Positions 7,951 to 15,806 are shown, counted from the first letter of the stretch. The stretch is 19,700 nt of DNA from Candidatus Colwellbacteria bacterium RIFCSPLOWO2_02_FULL_44_20b (GCA_001817765.1 MHIZ01000024.1:1-19700); one strand, 5' to 3'. A program made the numbers and translations. Notes: a model not told the origin generated them from the letters alone.

Positions 7951-8135
7951 AGCGGGCAAGGAGAATCGAACTCCCGTCTATAGCTTGCCTGCCCGCCATC
8001 GCCCGACTGAGCGGAATACCGGAATCGGACCGGCGCCTCAACCTTGGGAAGGTTGCGTACTACCACTATACTAATTCCGCTCGCTCAGGCGTGGCAGGCG
8101 GGGAAACTATCGTACTGCCACTGTACTACGCCCGC
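7951..8135 (-). pseudogene. tRNA-Gly interrupted in the anticodon loop by another tRNA gene
   Basis: The 5' half (8135-8104) reads GCGGGCG acceptor, TA, D-arm GTAC/GTAC around AGTGGCA, G, then ATAGT and TT. The 3' half (7986-7951) reads AA, GCTAT, AGAC, T-arm GGGAG/CTCCT around TTCGATT, acceptor TGCCCGC and discriminator T, as expected for glycine. The halves pair at every stem (T31-G39, G7-T66 and G49-T65 are wobbles) and rebuild a loop TT-CCC-AA if bases 8100-7987 are removed. Those 114 bases contain a whole tRNA-Gly at 8080-8010. The insert ends GCCTGCC-A-CGCC and GGCGGGCAGGC form 11 bp with one bulge directly above the loop. The outer gene is either dead or needs an unusual maturation step. 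Confidence 0.8.
8010..8080 (-). tRNA. tRNA-Gly (anticodon CCC), nested inside another tRNA-Gly
   Basis: Complete cloverleaf on the minus strand. Acceptor GCGGAAT/ATTCCGC; D-stem GTAT/GTAC around AGTGGTA with a closing T-G pair; anticodon stem CAACC/GGTTG with loop TTCCCAA, anticodon CCC reading GGG; four-base variable loop AGGC; T-stem GCCGG/CCGGT. Discriminator T fits bacterial tRNA-Gly. The T-loop is TCCGATT, so position 55, almost always U (pseudouridine), is C. No CCA is encoded. It lies wholly inside the anticodon-loop insertion of a second tRNA-Gly on the same strand. Confidence 0.92.
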
Positions 8136-8158
8136 CTTGAGAAACTTAGTTTCAATGT

Positions 8159-8288
8159 GTACTACCAAGCCGACGCAAGGTCGGCTCCCCGACTCCCAGG
8201 GAGACATCGGGGCTACCCTAACTTATTTACAATCAGCTGTCCCGACCTCCGATAAAATATCGGGGCGTCGGGGCTGTACTAATCCCGC
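8159..8288 (-). pseudogene. Third tRNA-Gly-like 5' end, D-loop split by stacked hairpins
   Basis: Starting two bases after the FtsB-like stop codon, GCGGGAT-TA-GTAC-AG (8288-8274) looks like the start of a tRNA-Gly. The matching rest of the D-arm, TTGGTA-GTAC, appears only at 8168-8159. The 105 bases between fold into three hairpins: CCCGAC/GTCGGG enclosing CCGATA/TATCGG; CCCCGA/TCGGGG enclosing CTCC/GGAG; and GCCGAC/GTCGGC. After 8159 an imperfect hairpin with TTGAAAC follows, but no T-arm or acceptor 3' strand, so the tRNA is incomplete. The first hairpin and the tail ACAGCTGATTGTAAATAA repeat the pattern seen beside tRNA-Thr. Confidence 0.55.
8224..8275 (-). repeat. tRNA-associated variable-stem repeat, second copy
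   Basis: The unit begins AGCCCCG, runs through a GC hairpin and ends CGGGACAGCTGATTGTAAATAA. Its tail differs from the 4161-4205 copy by a single base over 22, while the hairpin between the shared flanks has an unrelated sequence with intact pairing. A weaker third relative lies at 4236-4217 (CGGGATTG then TTTTTGTAAAT). Conserved flanks with a changed but still paired stem suggest a structured or mobile element rather than chance. Confidence 0.6.
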
Positions 8289-8289
8289 G

Positions 8290-8562
8290 TTATTGCGTTG
8301 CTGGAGGCAACACAATAATAAATTGCTCTTCGGGGGCTTTATAATTCGTACGCGCGCGAAGCTCCTTTTCTAGATTTCGAGGATCTTTATAGTAATCAAC
8401 GTCTTTCTCGAGTTTTCGTTCGTCTTCATAAAGAGAATCGAGTCTGGCACTCAATTCAAAGAGCTCGCCATTAAGAGCCTGGCGCTTAATAACAAGAGCG
8501 TATACTTGGTACAAAACAGCCGCTAATACGATAACAAGAATAAGCGCGACAAATATCTTCAT
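8290..8562 (-). CDS. Septum formation initiator, FtsB/DivIC-like
   Basis: Small bitopic division protein of 90 residues. A membrane helix lies near residues 3-22 (IFVALILVIVLAAVLYQVYAL), followed by a coiled coil at about 28-60 (LNGELFELSARLDSLYEDERKLEKD) and the family signature YYKDPRNLEKELRARTNY, corresponding to the Y-x-DP...E..AR stretch of FtsB and DivIC. In characterised bacteria the protein pairs with FtsL and FtsQ/DivIB and activates septal wall synthesis. It lies 237 bases downstream of lepA on the same strand. Whether it is FtsB or DivIC cannot be decided in this lineage. Confidence 0.85.
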   Translation of the reverse strand: MKIFVALILVIVLAAVLYQVYALVIKRQALNGELFELSARLDSLYEDERKLEKDVDYYKDPRNLEKELRARTNYKAPEEQFIIVLPPATQ

Positions 8563-8799
8563 TACCTTCAGTTTATCTCCTTTTCCTTAAACTTTTCAAC
8601 CTCCCCACAGCTTCCAAAAAGATAATCCTTCTCGAGAAATCCGTCTCGCAGGCCGAAGGTGCTGTAAGTACGGAGCGGGCACGGTATCCTGAGTTTACCG
8701 AAGGACGAGCGACGCTGATTTGTCTGCCTCGGGCAGGGAACGAGCGTAATTTTCCCAGCGGGAAAATTAACGCGTGTTTTCGTGTAGAAAGTTTTTCCG
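8563..8799. repeat. Repeat-rich intergenic stretch between lepA and the FtsB-like gene
   Basis: No ORF of note. It contains a perfect hairpin with arms AATTTTCCC and GGGAAAATT around 8750-8770, a small CTGCC/GGCAG hairpin near 8730, the sequence CCTGAGTTTACCGAAGG at 8690-8706 (similar in style to dispersed Patescibacteria repeats), and TCTCGCAGGCCGAAGGTG... at 8644-8676, which resembles the minus-strand text at 19186-19149. The AT/GC hairpin near 8760 could end lepA transcription, but it lacks a following T-run. Confidence 0.5.
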
Positions 8800-10554
8800 C
8801 TATCTTTTCAACAACTCCTTAAAGACCTCTGGTGGGATCGTGACCCGTCCGCGTGCCTTAAGCCTTGCTTTTCCACGTTTCTGTTTTTTCCATAACTTCA
8901 TCTTTCGCGTCCTATCGCCGCCATACAAATAACCCGTAACATCCTTATGAAACGCTGGTATTGTTTCGCGAGCAAGAATACGTCCGAGCGCCGTTGCCTG
9001 AATCGCCTGCGCGAATTGTTGTCGCGGAAGTAAGTCCTTAAGACGTTGCACCATTTGCCGAGATTCGCGCTCGACGTCATCACGGTGAACAATACGCGTC
9101 AATCCTGGCACAGCTTCCTCAGCGACAAGCACTTCCATTTTTACGGCTTCAGCGGGCGCGTACGCCAAAATTTCATAACTAAAAGAAGCATACCCCTCAG
9201 AAATTGATTTCAATCGATCATCAAAATCAAGAATAAGTTCCGAGAGCGGCAAATTGGTTGTAAGCAACACCGCGCCGCTTGCGAGTGTTTCTGTTTGAAT
9301 TTCAGAAAGACGATAAATATCTCGCAAACCCAGAATCGCTCCAAGAAATCGCGGTGGCGTAAGAATTAAAAGTTTTACAATCGGTTCTTCTACTCCGATA
9401 TTTTCTGAGGGAAAGTCTTTCGGATTGCTGACCTCGAACCACTCGCCGCGTTTAACCTGCGCGCGATAGATAACAGAGGGAAAACTATTCAAAACTTTGA
9501 TCCCAAAATCTCGGTCAAGCCGTTGCGCCGTAATCTCAAAATGAAGTCGCCCCAAAAATCCGCACCGAAAACCGCGCCCTAAAACTTCACTAAAATCAGG
9601 ATCAAAAACAAACGAGGAATCATTAAGATGAAGTTTCTGTAAAGCGCTCTTTAAATTTTCATAATCGTCAGCCTCCTCGGGGTAAAACGCGACAAAGACG
9701 ACGGGCTGCGGTTCGCGATATCCATGAAGGGCGTGATCACCAATCGTATCGCCGATTTTAACAACACTCGGATCTTTAAGTCCCGTCGCGATATAACCGA
9801 TCTCTCCCGCGTAAATTGAAGAAACCGATTTAAGCTGCGGTACGAAATAACCGATCTCCTTAATTTTGAAATTCGTCCGTTGCGCGATAAGTCGCGTATC
9901 ATCGTGTTGTTTAAAACTTCCGCCAAAAACCCTGACGTGCGCGACAACTCCCTTATGATCATCGTAAAACGAATCGAAAATAAGCGCGGACTGTCCCGAG
10001 CTTTCAGTCGGCGGCGGCACGTTCTTAATAACCGCCCCGAGAAGTTCTTCGACTCCCACGCCACTCTTCCCGGAAACAAGATGAATGCGTTCTGTATCTG
10101 TCTGAAGAAGTTTCGCGAGCTCTTCAGTAAGTTCGAGGATGCCCGTCGGATTCAAATCAACTTTGTTAATCGCGCCGATAATCGTAAGTCCCGCTTGTTT
10201 CGCGAGTAAAAAGTTTGAAAGCGTCTGCGCCTGAATGCCTTGCGTCGCGTCAACCAAAAGAATCGCGCCCTCAACCGCTTTAAGCGCTCGAGAAACTTCG
10301 TAAGAAAAATCGCTGTGCCCCGGTGTATCAATAAGATTCAAAATATAATCCGTTCCTTGAAAAGCGTACTGCATCCGTACCGGCGCCATTTTAATAGTAA
10401 TTCCCCGCTCTCGTTCAAGGTCAAGCTGATCAAGATATTGAGCCCGCATCTCACGTTTCGATACGGTCCCGGTAACCTCTAAAAATCTGTCGGCGAGCGT
10501 CGACTTTCCGTGATCAATATGAGCAATAATACAAAAATTGCGGATGTTATTCAT
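8800..10554 (-). CDS. lepA: Elongation factor 4 (LepA)
   Basis: Ribosome-binding translational GTPase that acts on stalled or mis-translocated ribosomes and in 30S assembly. The 584 residues match the usual 595-605. G-domain motifs: G1 AHIDHGKST at 11-19, switch I ERERGITIK around 48-55, G3 DTPGH at 76-80 and G4 NKVD at 130-133. The C-terminal half contains GRGFRCGFLGRLHFEI, the EF-G-like domain V, and the LepA-specific end with YGGDRTRKMKLWKKQKRGK. Start ATG at 10554 gives the canonical NIRNFCIIAHIDHGK opening. No Shine-Dalgarno is visible. Confidence 0.98.
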   Translation of the reverse strand: MNNIRNFCIIAHIDHGKSTLADRFLEVTGTVSKREMRAQYLDQLDLERERGITIKMAPVRMQYAFQGTDYILNLIDTPGHSDFSYEVSRALKAVEGAILLVDATQGIQAQTLSNFLLAKQAGLTIIGAINKVDLNPTGILELTEELAKLLQTDTERIHLVSGKSGVGVEELLGAVIKNVPPPTESSGQSALIFDSFYDDHKGVVAHVRVFGGSFKQHDDTRLIAQRTNFKIKEIGYFVPQLKSVSSIYAGEIGYIATGLKDPSVVKIGDTIGDHALHGYREPQPVVFVAFYPEEADDYENLKSALQKLHLNDSSFVFDPDFSEVLGRGFRCGFLGRLHFEITAQRLDRDFGIKVLNSFPSVIYRAQVKRGEWFEVSNPKDFPSENIGVEEPIVKLLILTPPRFLGAILGLRDIYRLSEIQTETLASGAVLLTTNLPLSELILDFDDRLKSISEGYASFSYEILAYAPAEAVKMEVLVAEEAVPGLTRIVHRDDVERESRQMVQRLKDLLPRQQFAQAIQATALGRILARETIPAFHKDVTGYLYGGDRTRKMKLWKKQKRGKARLKARGRVTIPPEVFKELLKR

Positions 10555-10617
10555 ATAGTATGCCTCAAACCATAGCCAATTTCGCTATAAAGATTCAAGT
10601 TGAACACATCTCATAGG

Positions 10618-12720
10618 TTAACGCTTCGTAAGTGTAAGCGTAAGGATAAGCCGTCCTGGCACATCCGGCGTTGTGTAATGAAAGATTGGACTATCGCTTT
10701 GAATCCATGAATATCCGGGCGGCGCTTCAATCGAGTAATCAAGAGACGTTGGTGATCCGGCCTGGCGTTCAAAAACGAAAAGGTATTGAGCCCCTTCGGC
10801 TGGAAAGAAGCGTGTTGAGTTTTCGTATGAAACCTCAAGAGATTTTTTCTTTCCGGCAGTTACCGTAAACCATGTTGCAAAAACGCTTTTATTCGATTCT
10901 TTTATGAGATACGCGTCAAATTTATTCGATTCAGACTTCGTGGCTTCAATAGCTTCTAAATCAAGGTCACGCCCATATTGAGCCGTCTCATAATTAAGGC
11001 GAGGCGCGATTGTTTTTGTGAAACCTCCAGAAAATGCAGTAAGAAGAGAATCTTCTGGAACAAAGATCCTCAAGAAGTTCTGGTTTGCCGTGCGATACCA
11101 CGACTCCTCTTGAGTATCACCAATATGATGCCGCGTTACAGTAAGATAATCCCTAACAATTCCAGTCGCATCAATTTGACTTACAAGTTCTACGTTTTGT
11201 TCAACAAACACATCACTCTTCCCTCCGGAAATATTCGTATTAACAACCGCGAGATAATCCCCGAGAAAACCGTCCGAAATAGTATATACCTCACCATTCC
11301 ACCCTGCGTCACGAACAACGTTTTGGAGACGCGAATCTTCAAAGTAAAATCGAATATCCCTGTTCTGAAGCCGATCTTCAAAAACAGCAAATACCGCCTC
11401 TTGCTCGTACGAAGTAAGTTGCTTAAGACGTTCGATAAGAAGGGGCGCGAAAACTTTAAGAATTTGCTTTGCCTCAGTACTTCTACTCTGGTGGTTAAGC
11501 TCAACCTCTTTTTGAACCTCTGCGAGAAAATTTTCCGAATCAAGCGTTATGCCGTAATCAGGAACCTCAATCGGTCCGAGAATTTCCAAAAGATCTTCAA
11601 CAACGCGCACGTTAAGGCTGATAGCTCCCTCAAATTGTATGCCTCGTTCGGAGTAAAGCCGAGATTGTTCGAGGAAAGAAATGACTTTCTCCGCCGAGGT
11701 TGGAAAATCTAAAAACCAATTCGCGTCCCGTGCTCCCCACTTCGTTGTAATATTCTGAAGTTCAGACGGCGGAATAATAGTAACAGCGAGCTGTCCGTCC
11801 GCGTCATAAATATCCCGAACGTCGATTTCCCGTATACTGCCGCCCGAGATTTTAAGGTCAGCGTAACTGCCGATAAAACCGCCCCCCGGCCGAAGCTCGG
11901 AAGGGTTTTCAAAAAAGATAACCAGATGCCGATCGCCGAGTGAATAAAAAATATCGATAAGCGCCTGAAGCGCCTCTTCCGCTCGATAGAGTTCTGTTGA
12001 AAACCCAAGATAGTTCATTTCAAACTCCTCTGTGAGTGACGCAAATTGCGGCGAAAGATCTGAAAATCCTTCGGATTGATTACGAAGATCACCAACAAGA
12101 TCCGTAATGTTGTGAACGCTGTCTTTGAGTTTGATAAGAAGATTGGTAAACTCTCCGCCGCCGCTCGAATCAGTCGCAAGCGCGAATCCTTGATTCTTAA
12201 GAGTGTCGAGTGTCTGATTCGCGGCAATGACTTCGCGGCTAAGATCTTCAGTCTTCTGAAACGCTTCCGGAACTCCCGCAATCTGAGGAATAAAAGCAGA
12301 AAGTATATTCGCGAGATCAAAAACTTTCCTTTTCTCCGCCTCAACCCCAAGTGTCGTAAGAGAAGTATGCGCCGCTGAAAACGCCTCCCCCGCTCCGTCA
12401 GTATCAAGTTGAAGAAGCGCTTCTGCCGCTGTCCGAAAATTTTGATATACCGAACTCGCAAGGCGGCTCGCCTCGCCCTTGAACTGAAAAAGTACGAACG
12501 CGTAGAAAACCAGGAAGACAACAAAAATTCCTACACCCGCGAATGCTATTTTTTTTAAAAGACTACGCCGCTTTCGTTTCGGAATACTGAACACCGAAGG
12601 AGAGTGTTTTCCGGCAAAAACTTTAAATGAACTGCTCCGCGTCCGCGGCGGCAGTTTTTGTGAAGGGTGGCGAATATCAGAAAGAAGCGGATGGATATTC
12701 TTTTTCGGAACGCGTTTCAT
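10618..12720 (-). CDS. DUF4012 domain-containing membrane-anchored protein
   Basis: A 700-residue protein with a basic cytoplasmic N-terminus, one membrane helix near 58-80 and a large extracellular part. Residues 85-260 are helical and coiled-coil-like. The segment from about 262, GDRHLVIFFENPSELRPGG followed by GFIGSYADLKI, is the hallmark of DUF4012, common in CPR bacteria and actinobacteria and often found with polysaccharide genes. The C-terminal 200 residues look beta-rich. Function of DUF4012 is unknown; resemblance in context and topology to LytR-CpsA-Psr wall-ligase proteins is only suggestive. Downstream lepA starts 63 bases after it; upstream is a glycosyltransferase, which supports an envelope role. 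Confidence 0.9.
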   Translation of the reverse strand: MKRVPKKNIHPLLSDIRHPSQKLPPRTRSSSFKVFAGKHSPSVFSIPKRKRRSLLKKIAFAGVGIFVVFLVFYAFVLFQFKGEASRLASSVYQNFRTAAEALLQLDTDGAGEAFSAAHTSLTTLGVEAEKRKVFDLANILSAFIPQIAGVPEAFQKTEDLSREVIAANQTLDTLKNQGFALATDSSGGGEFTNLLIKLKDSVHNITDLVGDLRNQSEGFSDLSPQFASLTEEFEMNYLGFSTELYRAEEALQALIDIFYSLGDRHLVIFFENPSELRPGGGFIGSYADLKISGGSIREIDVRDIYDADGQLAVTIIPPSELQNITTKWGARDANWFLDFPTSAEKVISFLEQSRLYSERGIQFEGAISLNVRVVEDLLEILGPIEVPDYGITLDSENFLAEVQKEVELNHQSRSTEAKQILKVFAPLLIERLKQLTSYEQEAVFAVFEDRLQNRDIRFYFEDSRLQNVVRDAGWNGEVYTISDGFLGDYLAVVNTNISGGKSDVFVEQNVELVSQIDATGIVRDYLTVTRHHIGDTQEESWYRTANQNFLRIFVPEDSLLTAFSGGFTKTIAPRLNYETAQYGRDLDLEAIEATKSESNKFDAYLIKESNKSVFATWFTVTAGKKKSLEVSYENSTRFFPAEGAQYLFVFERQAGSPTSLDYSIEAPPGYSWIQSDSPIFHYTTPDVPGRLILTLTLTKR

Positions 12721-12750
12721 AAACAGAGAGAATACTCTCCTTTAGAAGTA
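12721..12750 (-). promoter_or_regulatory. Possible masked ribosome binding site before the DUF4012 gene
   Basis: On the minus strand AAAGGAGAG precedes the ATG by about 17 bases, too far for direct use. The same bases form a small hairpin, GAGA-GTAT-TCTC, which would bring the AGG closer to the start or hide it when folded. This is one of few Shine-Dalgarno-like strings ahead of a gene here. Confidence 0.3.
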
Positions 12751-12783
12751 TACCAAGGGTAGGAAAAATACGTCTGTTGAGAA

Positions 12784-13920
12784 CTATAAAAATTGTTGAA
12801 ACACCTGAAGCGTTTCGGCCGCCGATTTCTTCCAGGTATAGCGAGCTGCGTTTTTAAGTCCTCGTCGCCGAAGCGAAGTTTGCGTTCGCGATTTTGTCAG
12901 AACGGTTTGAATCGCGTCCGCAAGATCCTGCGCTCGCCATGGATCAACGAGTAACGCTGAGTCCCCTAAAATTTCAGGAAGCGAGGTTCGATTCGAGGCA
13001 ACAACTGGTGTTCCGCACGCCTGGGCCTCAAGCGGTGGAAATCCGAAACCCTCGAAAAACGACGGGTAGACAAAAACCGAAGCGAGGTTGTAGAGAAAAA
13101 CACGTTCCTCATCAGTAACCTGTCCAAGAAATCGTATGTCGCCTCGATACGGTGAATGTTCGGCTTCCCGAAGCGTCTCTTTATAAAGCCAGCCGTACGC
13201 CCCCGCGATAATAAGTTCATATTCACTAAGTTCTGGAAGTGTCTTTAAGAGATTAAAAGCTCGGATAACGGCCGGAACGTTTTTGCGCGGTTCAACCGTT
13301 CCAAGGTAAAGAAGAAAAGGTTTCCGCAAATTCCGTTCTTGAACGAACATTCGGAACTGCTCGTCATCAGGCGAAATCTCATGAAACATTGGATTAATGC
13401 CCGAATAAACACGGACGATTTTTTCATGAGGAATAGCAAAAGTCGCCGCGATATCCGCGGCAGTATAGTCAGACATTGCGATAATCTTCGATGCTTCCTG
13501 CGCTTGTTCTTTGCATGATTGAAGCCAATGCCAAAAATTTTTCCGAAATGAATAAAAGTCGGGATGGTGGATAAAAGACAAATCGTGGAACGTCATAACG
13601 CGCGGAGCGTGTGCGAGTTTCAGAATATTGAAATGCGGCGAAAAAACGAGGTCAGTTTCAATAACCTCGTCTACCTTAGGCCACTTCAAAAACTTCGATG
13701 ATGCGTCAAAAAACTTGCTGGGAATACGCCAATCGTGCACGAGAGCACCCCGTTCAAGAAACTCGGTAAGCGGTACTTTGCGGAAACCATTATAAAAAAG
13801 CTCATATTTATGATCCTTGTCAATCGAAAGAAGCGTATGGAAAAGAGATCGAGTATAGCCCTCAATCCCCGATGCTCCCCCTTTTATCAAAAGTCGTGCG
13901 TCAAAAAGTATCTTTTTCAT
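12784..13920 (-). CDS. Glycosyltransferase family 4 (GT-B fold)
   Basis: Predicted retaining sugar transferase for a surface glycan, acting at the cytoplasmic face of the membrane. The N-terminal Rossmann domain begins KKILFDARLLIKGGASGIEGYTRSL. The C-terminal donor-binding domain has LLYLGTVEPRKN, then VYPSFFEGFGFPPLEAQACG, containing the E-x7-E motif that holds the nucleotide sugar. I start at ATG 13920 (MKKILFDAR, 378 residues) rather than a TTG at 13935, because MKKI matches family openings. It precedes the DUF4012 gene by 63 bases and follows the sugar transferase by 55. Donor and acceptor sugars cannot be inferred. Confidence 0.93.
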   Translation of the reverse strand: MKKILFDARLLIKGGASGIEGYTRSLFHTLLSIDKDHKYELFYNGFRKVPLTEFLERGALVHDWRIPSKFFDASSKFLKWPKVDEVIETDLVFSPHFNILKLAHAPRVMTFHDLSFIHHPDFYSFRKNFWHWLQSCKEQAQEASKIIAMSDYTAADIAATFAIPHEKIVRVYSGINPMFHEISPDDEQFRMFVQERNLRKPFLLYLGTVEPRKNVPAVIRAFNLLKTLPELSEYELIIAGAYGWLYKETLREAEHSPYRGDIRFLGQVTDEERVFLYNLASVFVYPSFFEGFGFPPLEAQACGTPVVASNRTSLPEILGDSALLVDPWRAQDLADAIQTVLTKSRTQTSLRRRGLKNAARYTWKKSAAETLQVFQQFL

Positions 13921-13935
13921 TAAAACTTGTCTCAA

Positions 13936-13972
13936 TCCTACTACATACTACTTTCTACATTCTACATACTCC
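13936..13972. repeat. Degenerate TAC-rich microrepeat
   Basis: The gap between the sugar transferase and the glycosyltransferase is made of imperfect copies of TACATACTAC / TTCTACATTC, on the minus strand GTATGTAG-type units. No promoter or terminator can be identified in it. Confidence 0.4.
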
Positions 13973-13975
13973 CCC

Positions 13976-14578
13976 TTACACCGCCGTTGGATCAAAAAAC
14001 AAAATCCCTATCGTCTTCGCCATAATTTTTAGATCAAGCCAAAAAGATTGATGAAGCAGGTAGTACTGATCGAGTTCAAGCTCTTTTAAAAACGGTAGGC
14101 TTGATGCTCCGCTTACCTGTGACAAGCCGGTAATCCCCGCCCGAGCTTCCAAAAGCGGTTGAAATTCCGAAGGATAACTCTGAACTTCATTCGGCTCGTG
14201 CGGTCGAGGTCCCACAAGCGAAAGTTCACCTTTAAAAACATTGATGAACTGAGGAAACTCGTCAATGCGAAATTTCCGAATTAGCTTCCCAATTCGTGTC
14301 AACCGCGGATCATCTTTAATTTTGAAAAACGGACCATCACCCCGTTCGTTGAGGTGTTGTAATGAAGGTTTAAGGGTATGCGCGCCTTGAACCATGCTCC
14401 TGAACTTATAAACCTGGACAACTCGCCCCTCGCTGACCCGCTCAAGTTTCACAAGAATAGATCCGCGCGTTTCAAACTTAATAAGAAGCCCAACAAACGG
14501 AAACGACAAAGTAAAAAAGAAAAGCCCGACGAGCGAGCCAATGATATCAACAATTCGTTTTACAAAGGGATAGTACAC
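13976..14578 (-). CDS. Polyprenyl-phosphate sugar-1-phosphate transferase
   Basis: Bacterial sugar transferase (WcaJ/PglC-type core) that places a sugar-1-phosphate on undecaprenyl phosphate, starting assembly of a surface polysaccharide or glycan. The 200-residue core is present alone: a single hydrophobic segment at about 11-33 after KRIVDIIGS, then YKFRSM, RIGKLIRKFRIDEFPQFINVFKGELSLVGPRP in pieces, and ARAGITGLSQVSG. The DE pair in RIDEFPQ is the catalytic motif. The four-helix N-terminal extension of WcaJ is absent, as in PglC. GTG at 14578 is the start. It heads the minus-strand set and is divergent from the glycosyltransferase at 14643. Confidence 0.94.
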   Translation of the reverse strand: MYYPFVKRIVDIIGSLVGLFFFTLSFPFVGLLIKFETRGSILVKLERVSEGRVVQVYKFRSMVQGAHTLKPSLQHLNERGDGPFFKIKDDPRLTRIGKLIRKFRIDEFPQFINVFKGELSLVGPRPHEPNEVQSYPSEFQPLLEARAGITGLSQVSGASSLPFLKELELDQYYLLHQSFWLDLKIMAKTIGILFFDPTAV

Positions 14579-14642
14579 GATAGATAATGAGGCACGGAAC
14601 GATACGTAAAGAAATATAACATACCTGTCCGGTTTTCAAAAA

Positions 14643-15785
14643 GTGAAACAACAAAAAGCCCCCGAAAAAATCGAACTTCCCTCAAACCTTAAAATCGCGC
14701 TCGTCCATGATTATATAAACCAATTCGGCGGCGCCGAGCGAGTTTTTAAAACGCTTACGGAAGAATTTCCCGAAGCTGATTTGTATACGCTTTTTTACGA
14801 AGAAGACGAGACAAACCAATTCTTAAAAAGCCGCATTAAGGGCACAAGTTTCCTTGATAAACCGTTCGTGCGCAAACAACACCGCGCCTTCATTCCTTTA
14901 ATGGCGCTCGCCGCGAATATGATGAACTTAGGTGATAAGTACGATCTTATTATTTCCGACTCCGCCGGATTCGGAAAAGGCATCCGCTATAAAAACACGC
15001 CGCACATCGCCTATTGCCACTCTCCGCTCCGTTACGCGTGGGAACCGGATTTTTATCTAGGGACGCTCTTTTCTTCTCCTCTTATTAAAGCAGCAACACC
15101 AATTTTCAAATATCTTCAGTGGTGGGATAAAAAAGCCGGTAAAAAACCCGATCTCCTTGTCGCAAATTCGCGGCACACCGCCGACAAGTTGCGTCAGTTC
15201 TATGAGCGCGAAGCGGATGTCATTCACCCTCCTGTTGATACCGATATTTTTTACTACGATAAACGAGTCAAGAAACGCGATTACTTCCTCGCCCTCGGAA
15301 GAATGATTCACTACAAGCGATTCGATCTCACAATTCAAGCGTTTAATAGATTAAAAATTCCGCTTAAAGTTGTAGGCACCGGCCCCGAACTTGAACGAAT
15401 AAAAAGTATGTCATTTTCTCCAAATATAGAATTTCTTTCATTTATAAGCGATGAGGAGCTCCGCCGCGTCATAAACGGCGCCCGCGCTCTCATCTTTCCG
15501 CAAATTGAAGATTTCGGCCTGACCGCCGCCGAGTCAATCGCTTGTGGTACGCCGGTTATCGCTTACGAAGGTGGTGGCGCGCTCGAAATTATTGAAGATG
15601 GTATAAACGGAATACTTTTCAAAGATCAGACAATCCCCGCTCTCACCGAAGGAATCAATCGCTTCGAAAAAACAAAATTTGACCCGAAAAAAATCTCTGA
15701 AACCGCCCAAAAGTTCTCAAAAACAAACTTCATCGACTCTCTGAGAAAAAGCATCAAAGAAACCTTAGAAGGCAAAAATCGTTAG
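14643..15785 (+). CDS. Glycosyltransferase family 4 (GT-B fold)
   Basis: Second GT-B glycosyltransferase of the locus, transcribed away from the others. It opens LKIALVHDYINQFGGAERV, the acceptor-binding Gly-rich loop of family 4 mannosyl- or glucosyl-transferase-like proteins, and carries YFLALGRMIHYKRFDL, then FPQIEDFGLTAAESIACGTP with the E-x7-E motif and EGGGALEII. 380 residues is normal. The likely start is GTG 14643; no ATG lies before the conserved core. It shares a 64-base divergent intergenic region with the sugar transferase, so both may be controlled together. Specificity is unknown. Confidence 0.92.
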   Translation: MKQQKAPEKIELPSNLKIALVHDYINQFGGAERVFKTLTEEFPEADLYTLFYEEDETNQFLKSRIKGTSFLDKPFVRKQHRAFIPLMALAANMMNLGDKYDLIISDSAGFGKGIRYKNTPHIAYCHSPLRYAWEPDFYLGTLFSSPLIKAATPIFKYLQWWDKKAGKKPDLLVANSRHTADKLRQFYEREADVIHPPVDTDIFYYDKRVKKRDYFLALGRMIHYKRFDLTIQAFNRLKIPLKVVGTGPELERIKSMSFSPNIEFLSFISDEELRRVINGARALIFPQIEDFGLTAAESIACGTPVIAYEGGGALEIIEDGINGILFKDQTIPALTEGINRFEKTKFDPKKISETAQKFSKTNFIDSLRKSIKETLEGKNR

Positions 15786-15806
15786 TAAATAAGGGCAAAA
15801 TCCCTC

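Noticed and set aside
7951..8135. Group I intron in a tRNA anticodon loop
   Set aside because: The insert is 114 bases, has no room for a group I core and is largely filled by a complete tRNA.
4161..8275. CRISPR array
   Set aside because: The repeated tails are only two or three in number, 4 kb apart and without regular spacers; no cas genes are present.
10978..11712. 244-codon plus-strand reading frame
   Set aside because: It is antisense to the DUF4012 gene, whose conserved motifs and membrane helix are clear; the product is basic and featureless.
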